Assembly: GCA_025057975.1 (NCBI GenBank)
Contig: JANWUV010000002.1
Location: 186,001 to 250,000, forward strand
Reading direction: 5' to 3'
DNA: 64,000 bases
From: Chloracidobacterium sp.
Lineage (GTDB): Bacteria > Acidobacteriota > Blastocatellia > Chloracidobacteriales > Chloracidobacteriaceae
Made by a program: the position numbers and the translations under genes. Under the pieces are notes generated by a model, which saw only the letters and a program-made list of their open reading frames with translations, made no database searches and was not told the DNA's origin. Below, in pieces: positions 27,786-36,695 of this stretch. The stretch's first letter is position 1; every line of letters starts with the position of its first letter.

Positions 27786-28988
27786 TCAGCGGCGGCCTTC
27801 GGCTGGTTTGGTCTCAACCGGCTTTGTCCCCAGCGGCTTGGCGTCTGATTTCGCTCCATTCGGCTTAGCTTCCGACGGCGTTTCGGGCTTTGGGAGCAAC
27901 GCCGAACCGGCCGGCCGCGCTGAACCAAAGTTGATCGGATTATCGAGAATGCGCTGGGCGAGATAGTTTTCAATTCGGGCGTCATTGGTCGCCGATGCCT
28001 GCAGCGCTGCGACAAGAATTTGCTCGCGCTGCTGACGGATAATGTCCACAATGCGCTTCCGAATTTCAGGGTTGTCCAGCTTGGGTTCGACGGGTTCAGT
28101 GCGCTTCCCGGTTAGCTTGAAAATGTAGATGCGGCCGTTGGCGCCGGGAATCGGTTCGGTAATCTGCCCCTCGGTCATGCTGAAGAAACGCTTGGCCAAA
28201 GCGTCACCGAACGTCTGACGGAGTGCGTCTTCTGGAAAGAAGCCAGCGTCGCCGCTGTTTTGCGCGGTTTGTATGTCTTCCGAAACGGTGCGGGCGACCG
28301 TGGCGAAGTCGTCGCCGGCCTTGAGACGCTCGGCGATCTTAGCGATTTTCTCCTTAGCCTGAACCTCGCCGATAGCGTCGTTTTTCAGTCCGTTGTCCGC
28401 CGGGTCTACGGCGATGATGCCGAGTGAAACACCGCGCTCAAGCCGGAACTGTTCCTTGTTCTGGTTGAAAAACTCTTCGATTTCCCTGTCGGATGGCGCC
28501 GGCACCTTCGCCTTGAGCTTGTCCTGAAGTTTGCTGACCAACAAGGCATGGCGGGTTTCAGTCCGAAACTCTTCTTCGGTCAACCCAGCTTCTTTGAGCT
28601 TCTTGCGGTAGTCCTCCTCCGAGAGTCCTTCATCAGCGATCTGCCGCTTGACGGCTTGATCCACTTCGGCGTCCGTGACTTGGATTTGCTCACGTTGGGC
28701 GCGTTGCAGGAGAATCTCTTCGCCAATGAGTGCATCCAACGCCTTGAGTTGGGCCGCCGCCAGCTCAATTGGACTTAAATCGCTTAGCTTGGCGTTGGGT
28801 TGCTGTTGCCTAATCGTTTGTTCGATGCGGCGGTTGACCTTGGAAAGCGGAATGACCACGGCGTTGACCTTAGCGGCGATTTCAGCCGTCCCACCGGTCG
28901 CGCCGTCAGTGGCGTTGCAGCCGGCGAGCAACCCGCTAACGCCGCTGGCTAGCGTTAGGATGAGAAGGAATGAGGCTAAACGCTTCAC
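27786..28988 (-). CDS. Lipoprotein peptidyl-prolyl isomerase (SurA/PpiC parvulin type)
   Basis: A 400-residue exported folding factor. The GTG start at 28988 has an AAGGAG box six bases upstream and gives MKRLASFLLILTLASGVSGLLAGC, a lipoprotein signal with the lipid-attachment cysteine at residue 24. A SurA-like N-terminal helical domain follows, then a PpiC parvulin domain (about 190-310, with SGDAGFFPEDALRQTFGDALAKRFFSMTEGQI and GRIYIFKLTGKR), and a Pro/Lys-rich tail ending TKPVETKPAEGRR. It heads an operon with lpxI and the macrodomain gene, so it probably serves outer-membrane assembly. Confidence 0.9.
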   Translation of the reverse strand: MKRLASFLLILTLASGVSGLLAGCNATDGATGGTAEIAAKVNAVVIPLSKVNRRIEQTIRQQQPNAKLSDLSPIELAAAQLKALDALIGEEILLQRAQREQIQVTDAEVDQAVKRQIADEGLSEEDYRKKLKEAGLTEEEFRTETRHALLVSKLQDKLKAKVPAPSDREIEEFFNQNKEQFRLERGVSLGIIAVDPADNGLKNDAIGEVQAKEKIAKIAERLKAGDDFATVARTVSEDIQTAQNSGDAGFFPEDALRQTFGDALAKRFFSMTEGQITEPIPGANGRIYIFKLTGKRTEPVEPKLDNPEIRKRIVDIIRQQREQILVAALQASATNDARIENYLAQRILDNPINFGSARPAGSALLPKPETPSEAKPNGAKSDAKPLGTKPVETKPAEGRR

Positions 28989-29036
28989 GAGCGACTCCTT
29001 GGAAGGCGACACAAGTTTGACTCGCATGTCCCGGTT

Positions 29037-29065
29037 TTGGTACAAACACGAGTTTCGCATACTAA
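29037..29065 (+). promoter_or_regulatory. Promoter of rpsO-pnp
   Basis: Plus strand: -35 TTGGTA (29037-29042), 17-base spacer, -10 TACTAA (29060-29065). Transcription would start near 29072, giving a leader of about 78 bases before the GTG of rpsO. In E. coli the rpsO leader is the site of S15 autoregulation; no matching fold was established here. Confidence 0.65.
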
Positions 29066-29087
29066 AGGAAGACGAATCGAAGAGCAA
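29059..29087 (-). promoter_or_regulatory. Promoter of the parvulin-lpxI-macrodomain operon
   Basis: Minus strand: -35 TTGCTC (29082-29087), 17-base spacer, -10 TAGTAT (29059-29064). The start of transcription would be near 29052, about 64 bases before the GTG. The -10 box shares five bases with the -10 box of the opposing rpsO promoter. Confidence 0.6.
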
Positions 29088-29149
29088 TCCACAGTGGTTT
29101 CATCGCTCCCGTTCGTTTTTCTAGCATTGCTTTGGAGGGGACATACTTC

Positions 29150-29419
29150 GTGGCACTCAGCGTCGAAACCAAAAGCGCAATCTTGAAGGAGTACGGCCGC
29201 CACCCGACCGACACCGGGTCATCAGAGGTGCAAATCGCTCTGTTGACCAAGCGAATTGAAGAGCTGACGGTACACTTCAAAACCCACGTCAAGGACAATC
29301 ACTCACGGCGCGGTTTGCTCAAACTCGTCAGCCAGCGGCGGCGGCTTCTCAACTATCTCAAGCGGAAAGACGCCGAACGTTACCAACAGGTCATCTCAAA
29401 ACTTGGTATTCGGAAGTAG
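29150..29419 (+). CDS. rpsO: 30S ribosomal protein S15
   Basis: An 89-residue primary binding protein of the 16S rRNA central domain. The whole sequence fits S15: [34 protein letters not shown] and [29 protein letters not shown]. The GTG at 29150 with GGAGGGG nine bases upstream gives the usual MALSVETK start; a longer frame from 29132 reads through the ribosome-binding site and is rejected. rpsO-pnp is a classic gene pair. Confidence 0.98.
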   Translation: MALSVETKSAILKEYGRHPTDTGSSEVQIALLTKRIEELTVHFKTHVKDNHSRRGLLKLVSQRRRLLNYLKRKDAERYQQVISKLGIRK

Positions 29420-29648
29420 GTTGAAGGCTTCCATCGGCGGGGCGGGTGCGCCAGAGCGGTGCGCTCGCTCCTCTACTGGGAGCGGCGTCTTAGGAAGCTT
29501 CCTCACATGGCCCGTCACCCGTCGAGCGCTCCGGCGCGCGGCTTGGGTGGCGGGCTTGCCTTTTGGAACGCCGCCGCCCAAAAGAAACACTTGACAAGCG
29601 ACACGAAAGGTCGGGGTTTCCTCATGGAAGAAGGGAGATAACAACGGT

Positions 29649-31805
29649 ATGTATGTCAAGCAAACGATTCAGATTGGTGGGAGGAGCTTATCGCTCGAAA
29701 CAGGCAAAATCGCTCGGCAAGCCGACGGCGCTGTGATGGTGACCTGTGGTGAAACGGTGGTGCTGGTGACAGCCGTCGCCGCTAAAGAACCAAGCGCGCG
29801 CGGCTTCTTTCCGCTGACAGTGGATTATCGGGAATATGGTTACGCTTCTGGCCGGATTCCGGGCGGTTACTTCAAACGAGAAGGTCGGCCGACCGAACGG
29901 GAGATTCTGACGTGTCGGTTGATTGATCGCCCGCTCCGGCCGCTGTTTACAGACGGCTTCGACTGCGAGACACAGATCATCGCGCTGGTGATGTCGGCTG
30001 ATAAGCACAACGATCCCGACGTACTCGCCATTACCGGCGCGTCGGCGGCGCTCTACATTTCGGACATTCCGTTTGAGACGCCAATTGCAGGCGTCCGGGT
30101 CGGGTTGGTGGATGGTAAGCTCGTCATCAACCCCACATATCAAGAAGTGCGCGCGTCGAGCCTAAACCTGACTGTCGCCGGCAGCGAAGAAGCAATTGTG
30201 ATGGTCGAGGCGAGCGCAAAGGAAGTCAGTGAGGAGATCATCATCGAAGCGCTGCTTTTTGGTCACAACGAAATCAAACGGCTCTGCGCCTTCCAGCACG
30301 ATTTGCGCGCCAAGGTCGGCAAGCCAAAGCGTAAGGTGACGCCGGTGGTCTTGGATGAAGCCATCCTACAGGCTGTCGCCGCTGAGTATACAGAACGCCT
30401 GCGGGCGGCCCTCGACGTACGCGGACGCAGCAAGTTGACGAGCTACGCCGAACTCGATGCCCTGGAAAAGGAAGTTGTTGAGCGATACCCGGCTGACAAT
30501 CCTGACCAGCGCGCGATGGCGAAGCGCGTCTTTGAGCATTTGAAAGAGAAGATTTTCCGCGAGGACATTCTACTCAATCGTCGGCGTCCCGACGGACGCA
30601 AGTTCTCGGAGATTCGCCCGATTGAGATTGAGGTCGGCGTGTTGCCGCGCGCTCATGGGAGTGCGCTATTTACGCGCGGTGAAACGCAGGCGATTGTCAC
30701 GGCGACACTGGGCACAAGCCAAGATGTGCAGTACTTGGACGATTTGGAAGTGGGCGAAATCAAGCGCGATTTCATGCTCAACTATAACTTCCTACCGTTC
30801 AGTGTGGGTGAGATCGGGCGAATGGGAAGCCCTGGACGGCGTGAGGTCGGTCATGGCGCGTTGGCGCATCGGGCGTTGCAGGCGGTGTTGCCGACTGACG
30901 ACTTTCCCTACGTTACGCGCGTTGTGTCGGACATTACGGAATCCAATGGGTCATCCTCGATGGCGACGGTGTGCGGCGGGGCGTTGGCGCTGATGGACGC
31001 CGGCGTGCCGATCAAAGCGCCCGTCGCGGGAGTGGCGATGGGGTTGGTGATGGACGACAAGCGGTACGCCGTCCTGACCGACATCGCCGGCGCGGAAGAC
31101 CACTACGGTGACATGGATTTCAAGGTGGCTGGCACGCGCCACGGTGTTACAGCCTTGCAGATGGACATCAAGGTGAAGGGCCTCAACGCGCAAATCTTGG
31201 CTGACGCCCTTCAGCAGGCCAAGCAGGGGCGACTGTACATTCTGGACAAGATGCAGGCCGTACTGCCGGCACCGCGTCCGCAAATCAATCCGTTGGCGCC
31301 GCGCATTCTGACGTTCCAAATCCCGGTCGCCAAGATTCGGGATGTCATTGGCACGGGCGGCAAGGTGATCCGTGGGATTGTGGAAAAGACTGGCTGTAAG
31401 ATTGACATTGAGGATTCCGGGCGCGTCATAATCGCCGCTTCTGATCAGGAAGCTGGTCGGCGGGCGCAGGCGATGATCGAAGCCATCACTGAAGAGGCCG
31501 AGCCGGGGAAGACCTATCTTGGCACAGTGACGCGCATCGCCGAGTTCGGGGCGTTTGTCGAAATTTTCCCCGGCACGGAAGGGTTGCTCCACATTTCCGA
31601 AATCGCCAACTACCGTGTCCGGTCGGTCGCCGACGAGCTGAAGGAAGGTCAGCAGTTGATGGTGAAGTGCCTGAGTACGGATCCGAGCGGCAAGATTCGG
31701 CTCAGTCGGCGCGCTTTGCTCGAGGAGGAAGCCTCTACTCAAGGCAGCTCGGAGCGTCCGGCCGGCCCGGAGCGCGACAATGACCGCCGACCACGCCGCC
31801 GCTAG
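29649..31805 (+). CDS. pnp: Polyribonucleotide nucleotidyltransferase (PNPase)
   Basis: A 3'-5' phosphorolytic exoribonuclease and degradosome component. The 718 residues hold two RNase PH-like cores (the second with [28 protein letters not shown] and the active-site region [20 protein letters not shown]), a KH domain with [15 protein letters not shown], and an S1 domain with [28 protein letters not shown]. The 229 bases between rpsO and pnp can form a CTTTTGG/CCAAAAG hairpin and a 12-base palindrome AGGAAGCTTCCT, which could be processing sites like those in the E. coli pnp leader (inference). Confidence 0.98.
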   Translation: MYVKQTIQIGGRSLSLETGKIARQADGAVMVTCGETVVLVTAVAAKEPSARGFFPLTVDYREYGYASGRIPGGYFKREGRPTEREILTCRLIDRPLRPLFTDGFDCETQIIALVMSADKHNDPDVLAITGASAALYISDIPFETPIAGVRVGLVDGKLVINPTYQEVRASSLNLTVAGSEEAIVMVEASAKEVSEEIIIEALLFGHNEIKRLCAFQHDLRAKVGKPKRKVTPVVLDEAILQAVAAEYTERLRAALDVRGRSKLTSYAELDALEKEVVERYPADNPDQRAMAKRVFEHLKEKIFREDILLNRRRPDGRKFSEIRPIEIEVGVLPRAHGSALFTRGETQAIVTATLGTSQDVQYLDDLEVGEIKRDFMLNYNFLPFSVGEIGRMGSPGRREVGHGALAHRALQAVLPTDDFPYVTRVVSDITESNGSSSMATVCGGALALMDAGVPIKAPVAGVAMGLVMDDKRYAVLTDIAGAEDHYGDMDFKVAGTRHGVTALQMDIKVKGLNAQILADALQQAKQGRLYILDKMQAVLPAPRPQINPLAPRILTFQIPVAKIRDVIGTGGKVIRGIVEKTGCKIDIEDSGRVIIAASDQEAGRRAQAMIEAITEEAEPGKTYLGTVTRIAEFGAFVEIFPGTEGLLHISEIANYRVRSVADELKEGQQLMVKCLSTDPSGKIRLSRRALLEEEASTQGSSERPAGPERDNDRRPRRR

Positions 31806-31829
31806 TGCATTTCTTGAGAAGCGCCGTAA

Positions 31830-31874
31830 GTGGAGCGGCGTCAGCCCGAAGCGCGGCCAAGCCCGCCGCTCCAC
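31830..31874. terminator. Hairpin between pnp and the convergent ABC permease gene
   Basis: An 11-base perfect stem: GTGGAGCGGCG (31830-31840) with CGCCGCTCCAC (31864-31874) and a 23-base loop. It lies 25 bases after the pnp stop. There is no T run on either side, so it may act as a stabilising 3' end or a Rho-associated barrier rather than a strong intrinsic terminator. Confidence 0.5.
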
Positions 31875-31884
31875 CTAAAAACGC

Positions 31885-32766
31885 CTAACGCTGCTCTTTC
31901 ACGTAGGGCATGCCCAGCGCCCTCGGTGGCGTGGACTTCCCGATAAAACCAGCCAACACCACCATCGTGAAAACATAGGGAATGATCTGGATAAACTGCG
32001 TTGGCACAGAGGACGTTCCCTGAAGCCGAATCTGAACGGCGTCCATAAAGCCGAAGAGCAGGCATGCGGCAAGTACACGAAACGGCAGCCAGTTGCCAAA
32101 AATGAGCGCCGCCAAAGCAATGTAGCCGCGTCCGGCGGTCATATTCCGTGTGTAGAGCGAATTTTGCCCAATCGAGAGATACACACCAGCGAGACCAGCC
32201 AGTAATCCTGAAATCAAAACCCCCTGCCAACGAATCCACGCCACGCTGACGCCCGCCGTCGCCGCCGCTTCCGGGTTTTCGCCCACGGCGCGCAGTCGCA
32301 GCCCAAAAGGCGTCTTGAAAAGGACAAACCTTGTCACTGGCGCAGCCACCAATGCAGCGACAATGGGCAGCGTTGGCAACGTTTGTGTTTTTGCTAACGA
32401 CGGCGTCGAACCTGTGGACTCAAACAACGCCCCTGAAATCAAGGGCGGGACACCCAGCATCAAAATGTTGACGGCTGTCCCCGTCACGACCTGATCGGCC
32501 CGGCAGGTAATGCAGCAAAAAGCGTGGAGGGCGGCGACGCCTAGGCCAGCGGCAAGGCCGGTCAACAGCCCCAACCAAGGGCTTCCGGTGAGCGCCGTCA
32601 CGGTCGCCGCCGTAAACGCTCCGGCTAGCATGATGCCTTCCAGCGCCATATTGATGACGCCGCTCCGTTCGGCGTACAGCCCGCCCAGCGCCGCCAAGAT
32701 GAGCGGTGTCGAGAGCCGAAGCGCCGAGCCGCCCAAAGACAGAAGAAGCAGGAGGGTCTCGTACAC
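31885..32766 (-). CDS. ABC transporter permease, nucleoside/simple-sugar type (YufQ/NupQ-like)
   Basis: A 293-residue integral membrane subunit of the BPD_transp_2 family that takes up nucleosides or similar small molecules. Hallmarks are LILAALGGLYAERSGVINMALEGIMLAGAF at the N-terminus, the middle loop LRLRAVGENPEAAATAGVSVAWIRW, and GRGYIALAALIFGNWLPF. About eight to ten hydrophobic helices are seen. The start is a GTG with an AGGA box six to seven bases upstream. The usual companions (BMP-type lipoprotein, double ATPase, second permease) are not adjacent, so this gene is an orphan in the window. Confidence 0.88.
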   Translation of the reverse strand: MYETLLLLLSLGGSALRLSTPLILAALGGLYAERSGVINMALEGIMLAGAFTAATVTALTGSPWLGLLTGLAAGLGVAALHAFCCITCRADQVVTGTAVNILMLGVPPLISGALFESTGSTPSLAKTQTLPTLPIVAALVAAPVTRFVLFKTPFGLRLRAVGENPEAAATAGVSVAWIRWQGVLISGLLAGLAGVYLSIGQNSLYTRNMTAGRGYIALAALIFGNWLPFRVLAACLLFGFMDAVQIRLQGTSSVPTQFIQIIPYVFTMVVLAGFIGKSTPPRALGMPYVKEQR

Positions 32767-32889
32767 AAAAAATCCTACAAATTACCGTCAAAAAATGTAA
32801 GCGTGACGAAAAACGGCAGCCCGTCGCTGAAGAGAATTGTCAATCTGCGCAAGCCTGCCCCAAGCCAATCCGAACAACTGAAAGGGCTT

Positions 32890-32994
32890 CAACTTTTGGT
32901 ATGAAAGTTGCCTCACTTCACTGGCAGAAACAGCCGTACCCAAACTTTTAGGGAGTGTCCGTGCGGGGTCTGCCTTTAACTTTGGGTATGGCTG
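32890..32994. repeat. Inverted repeats in the A/T-richer gap between permease and TPR genes
   Basis: Two structures in the 290-base gene-free stretch 32767-33056. CAACTTT (32890-32896) pairs with AAAGTTG (32904-32910). CAGCCGTACCCAAA (32931-32944) pairs with TTTGGGTATGGCTG (32981-32994) over 14 positions with one G-T, around a 36-base loop. On the minus strand the larger stem follows the TPR-gene stop and is followed by TTT, so it could be its terminator. On the plus strand it is followed by a T-rich run but no plus-strand gene precedes it. Confidence 0.5.
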
Positions 32995-33056
32995 TTGTCT
33001 TTATTTTCAATAGGCGGCGATAGAGCACAAGGTTATTTTTAGACCGCCCAGACCTG

Positions 33057-34712
33057 CTACTTTCCTCCGACAGCCCAGCTTAGGTCAAGCAACAGGGTGG
33101 TCGGGCTTGTCACTGCCACATTGAGGGCAAAGGAGAAATCATTTTCCGCCTTAGGCTGCTCAACCACCTGTAATGTGACACCTTTGATAGGCCTGGCCTT
33201 GACCGTCACCGGCTGGCGGGGCAAGACAGACCGCTGGCTGGATTCGATACAGACGCCGGCCGGGTCAAAGACTTCAAAGTAGGGCCCCTGCCAGTACACA
33301 CGGTACACTCCGGCGCCGAGCTGTTTCCGCCACTGAAGCCCTCCTTTGGAGGGAAGCGTCCATTCAGCAACAACCGTCACCTCTTCCGTACGAGGATTTT
33401 TGGGCGTCGCCACCAGTTCGGCCGTGTAGTCATTGGCAGCCGACGGCGGCGTTGTCAGGCGCACTGTGACGTTCGGAGAGGACTTGCCGAGACGAAACAT
33501 GCAGTCCTGCGCCGGCAGCCGCCCGTCAAGTTTCACTTGCGGCTCAATTGGATTCTCGCTGTCAAGCAGCGCGCTTTCTACTTGATCGCGGCGCAAACGG
33601 ATGCGAAAGGGACTGGCTGTTTTCAATTTGTAGGTCAGCATGCCGCGCAGCGGAAGGGCTGGCTCTAGCCGCACTGCCAGCTCCGCCAACCGCGCCGTCA
33701 CCTGCGGGTCACCTGGCGCAAAACGATTGAACTTCTGATAGTCGGCGTAGGCTGCGCGGAAGTTTCGCAAGCGATAGGCCTCGTCAGCGGCCAGCCGTGC
33801 CAAGTAAGCTTCCGTTTTGTTCTTGCCAGCGGCAGCTTCGGCGTTGTCGGCGTCAAGGTTCAGCGCCGCTTCGTACTCGCTGTGCGCTTCGTTGTAGCGT
33901 CCCGCTTGGAAAGCCTCTTCAGCGCGGCGAACTCGAATGATGGCTTCTGTCCGCCGGAGACCCTTCTGTGCTCCTTCATTACTTGGCGCAAGTGTGAGGA
34001 TACGCTGGTAGGTCGCATAAGCCTGTAGGGGATCAGCTTGTCCGCCAGCTAAGCCCAACAATGCCGAAACCAGCGTTGCATCCGTTGCCGGATCGGGGGC
34101 GAGCTCCCGTGATCGCTCCAGATAACCGATAGCCGCCGACCACTCCTGCGCCGAGACGGCGGCCTCGCCGAGCCTAAAAAGCGTTCGCCCAGCGTACTTT
34201 TTCACGAGCGGATTGACTGGCTCAACCGCCAGCGCCTTCTCATACTCGCCCAGCGCCTCACTAAAACTTCCTTTCTGTTCAAGTTGCCTACCGGCGTCCA
34301 AGTGGACGGACACTTCACGCCGTCGCTGGAGCGCCTCGGCGGTTTCGCTTCTGGCGCGCGCCGCCTTCAAGCCCTGCTCAAAAAACATCTTGGCGGAAGC
34401 AAAGTCTTCCTTGTTGAGGAGTTCGTTCCCTTCTCCAAGATAAAAGCTCGCTTCACGCCCCAAGGGCATCTGCACGCCGGTCGGCGTCCTGATGAATTTC
34501 GGTCGAGGAGGAGGCGTAGGACGCCTGCTACCCGGCGTCGGTGAAGTGGACGAAGAGGACGTCGAAGACGGCGGTGGCTCGTCTGGCGGTCGTCCAATCT
34601 GGGCGACCGCGACAGCGCTCAGGCTAAAACACAGAGCCCACCCGCAGCCAGCAAACAACAAATGAGCAAACCACCTCGCGGCGGCGACAGTACATCGCTT
34701 GGCGATCAACAT
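33057..34712 (-). CDS. Exported TPR-repeat protein with a C-terminal beta domain
   Basis: A 551-residue protein. The ATG at 34712 gives a signal peptide or anchor (MLIAKRCTVAAARWFAHLLFAGCGWALCF, AVAVAQ). A Pro/Ser-rich linker follows, then about eight tetratricopeptide repeats at roughly 90-350 (for example FSEALGEYEKALAVEPVNP, YNEAHSEYEAALNLDADNAEA). The last 200 residues form a beta-rich part with RIRLRRDQVESALLDSENPIEPQV that I cannot assign. It follows the zinc-ribbon/FGE gene after 37 bases, probably in one operon. It may be a scaffold for that protein at the cell envelope (inference). Confidence 0.75.
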   Translation of the reverse strand: MLIAKRCTVAAARWFAHLLFAGCGWALCFSLSAVAVAQIGRPPDEPPPSSTSSSSTSPTPGSRRPTPPPRPKFIRTPTGVQMPLGREASFYLGEGNELLNKEDFASAKMFFEQGLKAARARSETAEALQRRREVSVHLDAGRQLEQKGSFSEALGEYEKALAVEPVNPLVKKYAGRTLFRLGEAAVSAQEWSAAIGYLERSRELAPDPATDATLVSALLGLAGGQADPLQAYATYQRILTLAPSNEGAQKGLRRTEAIIRVRRAEEAFQAGRYNEAHSEYEAALNLDADNAEAAAGKNKTEAYLARLAADEAYRLRNFRAAYADYQKFNRFAPGDPQVTARLAELAVRLEPALPLRGMLTYKLKTASPFRIRLRRDQVESALLDSENPIEPQVKLDGRLPAQDCMFRLGKSSPNVTVRLTTPPSAANDYTAELVATPKNPRTEEVTVVAEWTLPSKGGLQWRKQLGAGVYRVYWQGPYFEVFDPAGVCIESSQRSVLPRQPVTVKARPIKGVTLQVVEQPKAENDFSFALNVAVTSPTTLLLDLSWAVGGK

Positions 34713-34749
34713 AGAGCAAAGTGGACAGGAGCTTGGCGATGCACGGGCG

Positions 34750-36378
34750 TTACTGCGGCGGCTGATCCTTGGCGCACCGAAAACCGAGTTCGCGGGCGCT
34801 GAAGTCTGACGGCACCCAGTTGCGATAGGTCGTGGTGCACCGCTTCGTATCTTCAGTACACGCTCCGCCGCGGATAATTTGCAACTTGACGCCAGGGGCA
34901 AGAGGTTTGTCCCAAGTCGGCGGTTTCTCCGTACTGCCGGGGTACAGCTTAGCTTCGGAGGCCGTCCATTCCCAGACATTCCCGGTCATGTCCAGAACGC
35001 CAAACGGGCTGGCGCCAGCCGGATAAGTTCCGACCCGAACCGGGACGCCAAGGCCGCTCGCCTTGACGTTGGCGCGACTGGGATCAAAGGCATTCCCCCA
35101 AGGAAACGCCGTCGGCGTCCGGCCATGGGCAGCGACTTCCCATTCCTCCTCCGTCGGCAAACGTTTGCCGGCCCATTTGGCGTACGCCTCGGCGTCGGCA
35201 AGGGTCACACCAGTGACCGGGAACAACTCCTTGCCTGGTTCAAACCGCCCGTTTGGCCATGAAGTCGGAGCGGGGTGGCCGGTCGCCTCGATAAACTTCT
35301 GGTAGTCCGCGTTGGTGACTTCCGTTTTGTCAATGTAGAACGGCCGCAGCGTAACGGTGTGCTGCGGTTTTTCATAACGGTCGAAGAAGTCGCCGGCGTT
35401 GCGCCCAATCGTGTATTCCCCTCCCGGAATCGCAATCATGTTTTCCGGGACGGCCGGCTTTTCAGGAGCAGACGACTGCGGCGGTTCACTGGCGACCAGC
35501 GGCGGTTCTGCAACGACGGGCGGCGTCTCGCTAACTGGCGCCGGCGACGGCGTCGCTAGCTGAAAATAGGCAATCACGCCAACGACAGCGATGACCAGTA
35601 CAATAGCCGCCGCCGAAAGGCCAATCACCAACCCTGTTCGTGACCTCGAGCGCGATGGGATGATGGTGGGGGCGGTTTGTACGAACAAGTCGGTTGGCGG
35701 TTTGGGGGGTGGAGCAGACAACTCTTGGGCAGGGGTTCGCCCCATTGGACGCGGCGCTCCTATGGGCGGCTCAACAGGGCGGAACGGCGTCGCAGCGACC
35801 TCCGGCGGCAGCGGCACGCCACTTGATGGGGTCGGAGTGGATGCCAGCGCGCCGCTTGGTGGCGCAGGCTTCGGCAGAGGCGGCGGCACAGCCGCTGCAT
35901 CGCCGGGAACGGTCGCCAACGGGTCTAATGTCACAGCGTCCCGTGACGGCGGCGCAGAAGGCGGCGCAACAACCATCGTTGGGGGCAGCGAAGGCGACTC
36001 AGCGCCGCTGCGGAACAATTCTGGGATGGTTTCTGGCTCAGAAATTGCTTTGGAGGGCTGAGACTCAAGACGTAAATTAGGAGACGAAATCTCGCCAAGA
36101 ATGAAACCGTCAGTTTGACCGTAACCGTCATTCTCGGACGAGGACGTAACCGCCAACGGAGTAGGCGGCGCTTCAGAGGAACTGACGGCAGGGATGGCAA
36201 CGTTTGTTCGCCCCGGGTCGTCGGGTCCAACAGAACGCATCACAAAGGTGCGCTCAATCGGAGAAGCCTCCGTCAGCGACGCCGACGCTCTGGGCGGAAC
36301 GCCATAGAAGGAGTGTCCACAGCTTTTACAGAAGCGGGCGTTCGGACGATTTTCAGTACCGCATTTTGGGCAAAACAT
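34750..36378 (-). CDS. Zinc-ribbon, single-TM protein with an FGE-sulfatase (SUMF1-like) domain
   Basis: A 542-residue membrane protein. Residues 1-24 are a zinc ribbon (CPKC...CKSC). A low-complexity Pro/Ser/Thr linker runs to about 245, a transmembrane helix lies near 250-275 (LVIGLSAAAIVLVIAVVGVIAYF), and a formylglycine-generating-enzyme-like domain fills about 310-540 (MIAIPGGEYTIGR, FYIDKTEVTNADYQKFI, RLPTEEEWEVAA, GVLDMTGNVWEWTAS, GFRCAK). FGE-like domains often bind ligands or serve as effector modules rather than activating sulfatases; no sulfatase is nearby. The cytoplasmic zinc ribbon with an external FGE domain suggests a sensor or scaffold. Confidence 0.85.
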   Translation of the reverse strand: MFCPKCGTENRPNARFCKSCGHSFYGVPPRASASLTEASPIERTFVMRSVGPDDPGRTNVAIPAVSSSEAPPTPLAVTSSSENDGYGQTDGFILGEISSPNLRLESQPSKAISEPETIPELFRSGAESPSLPPTMVVAPPSAPPSRDAVTLDPLATVPGDAAAVPPPLPKPAPPSGALASTPTPSSGVPLPPEVAATPFRPVEPPIGAPRPMGRTPAQELSAPPPKPPTDLFVQTAPTIIPSRSRSRTGLVIGLSAAAIVLVIAVVGVIAYFQLATPSPAPVSETPPVVAEPPLVASEPPQSSAPEKPAVPENMIAIPGGEYTIGRNAGDFFDRYEKPQHTVTLRPFYIDKTEVTNADYQKFIEATGHPAPTSWPNGRFEPGKELFPVTGVTLADAEAYAKWAGKRLPTEEEWEVAAHGRTPTAFPWGNAFDPSRANVKASGLGVPVRVGTYPAGASPFGVLDMTGNVWEWTASEAKLYPGSTEKPPTWDKPLAPGVKLQIIRGGACTEDTKRCTTTYRNWVPSDFSARELGFRCAKDQPPQ

Positions 36379-36695
36379 GGCGAGTCATCCATACCGTTCC
36401 GGGCTGTGCTGGCTCCAAACGATCCCACTAAGATCGTTCGGAAGCCTTTGCGCCTCCCAGATCGCCCTAACACGAAGCAGCCTACCGGCGTTAGTCAACC
36501 GGAGGACAAACTGCAAGCATACTAACACCCCTAAAAAGTCCCCGGCAAGAAAGCCAAGGTCGGCTTGACGTTCCAGTAGAACTGTTTGACCGGCGTTCTG
36601 CATCGGCTTCAGCGCGCCGAACATACCACCAGCGTGACTGTCTTACAGCTCTCACTGCGCCGGCCGGAGACGGATTTAGCCGAGGTTGCTCGCAG
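36379..36695. other. Gene-free region between the FGE gene and bchY
   Basis: 317 bases. A 79-codon minus-strand frame (36385-36624) is open but has no family-like pattern, no clear ribosome-binding site and the amino-acid use of a chance frame. No convincing promoter or hairpin was seen. It must hold the promoter of the minus-strand FGE/TPR operon unless bchY reads through. Confidence 0.3.

Noticed and set aside
30951-31874. 307-codon open frame opposite pnp
   Set aside because: Antisense to a clear PNPase and without recognisable motifs.
36385-36624. 79-codon minus-strand frame between the FGE gene and bchY
   Set aside because: No similarity, no clear ribosome-binding site, and composition of a chance frame.
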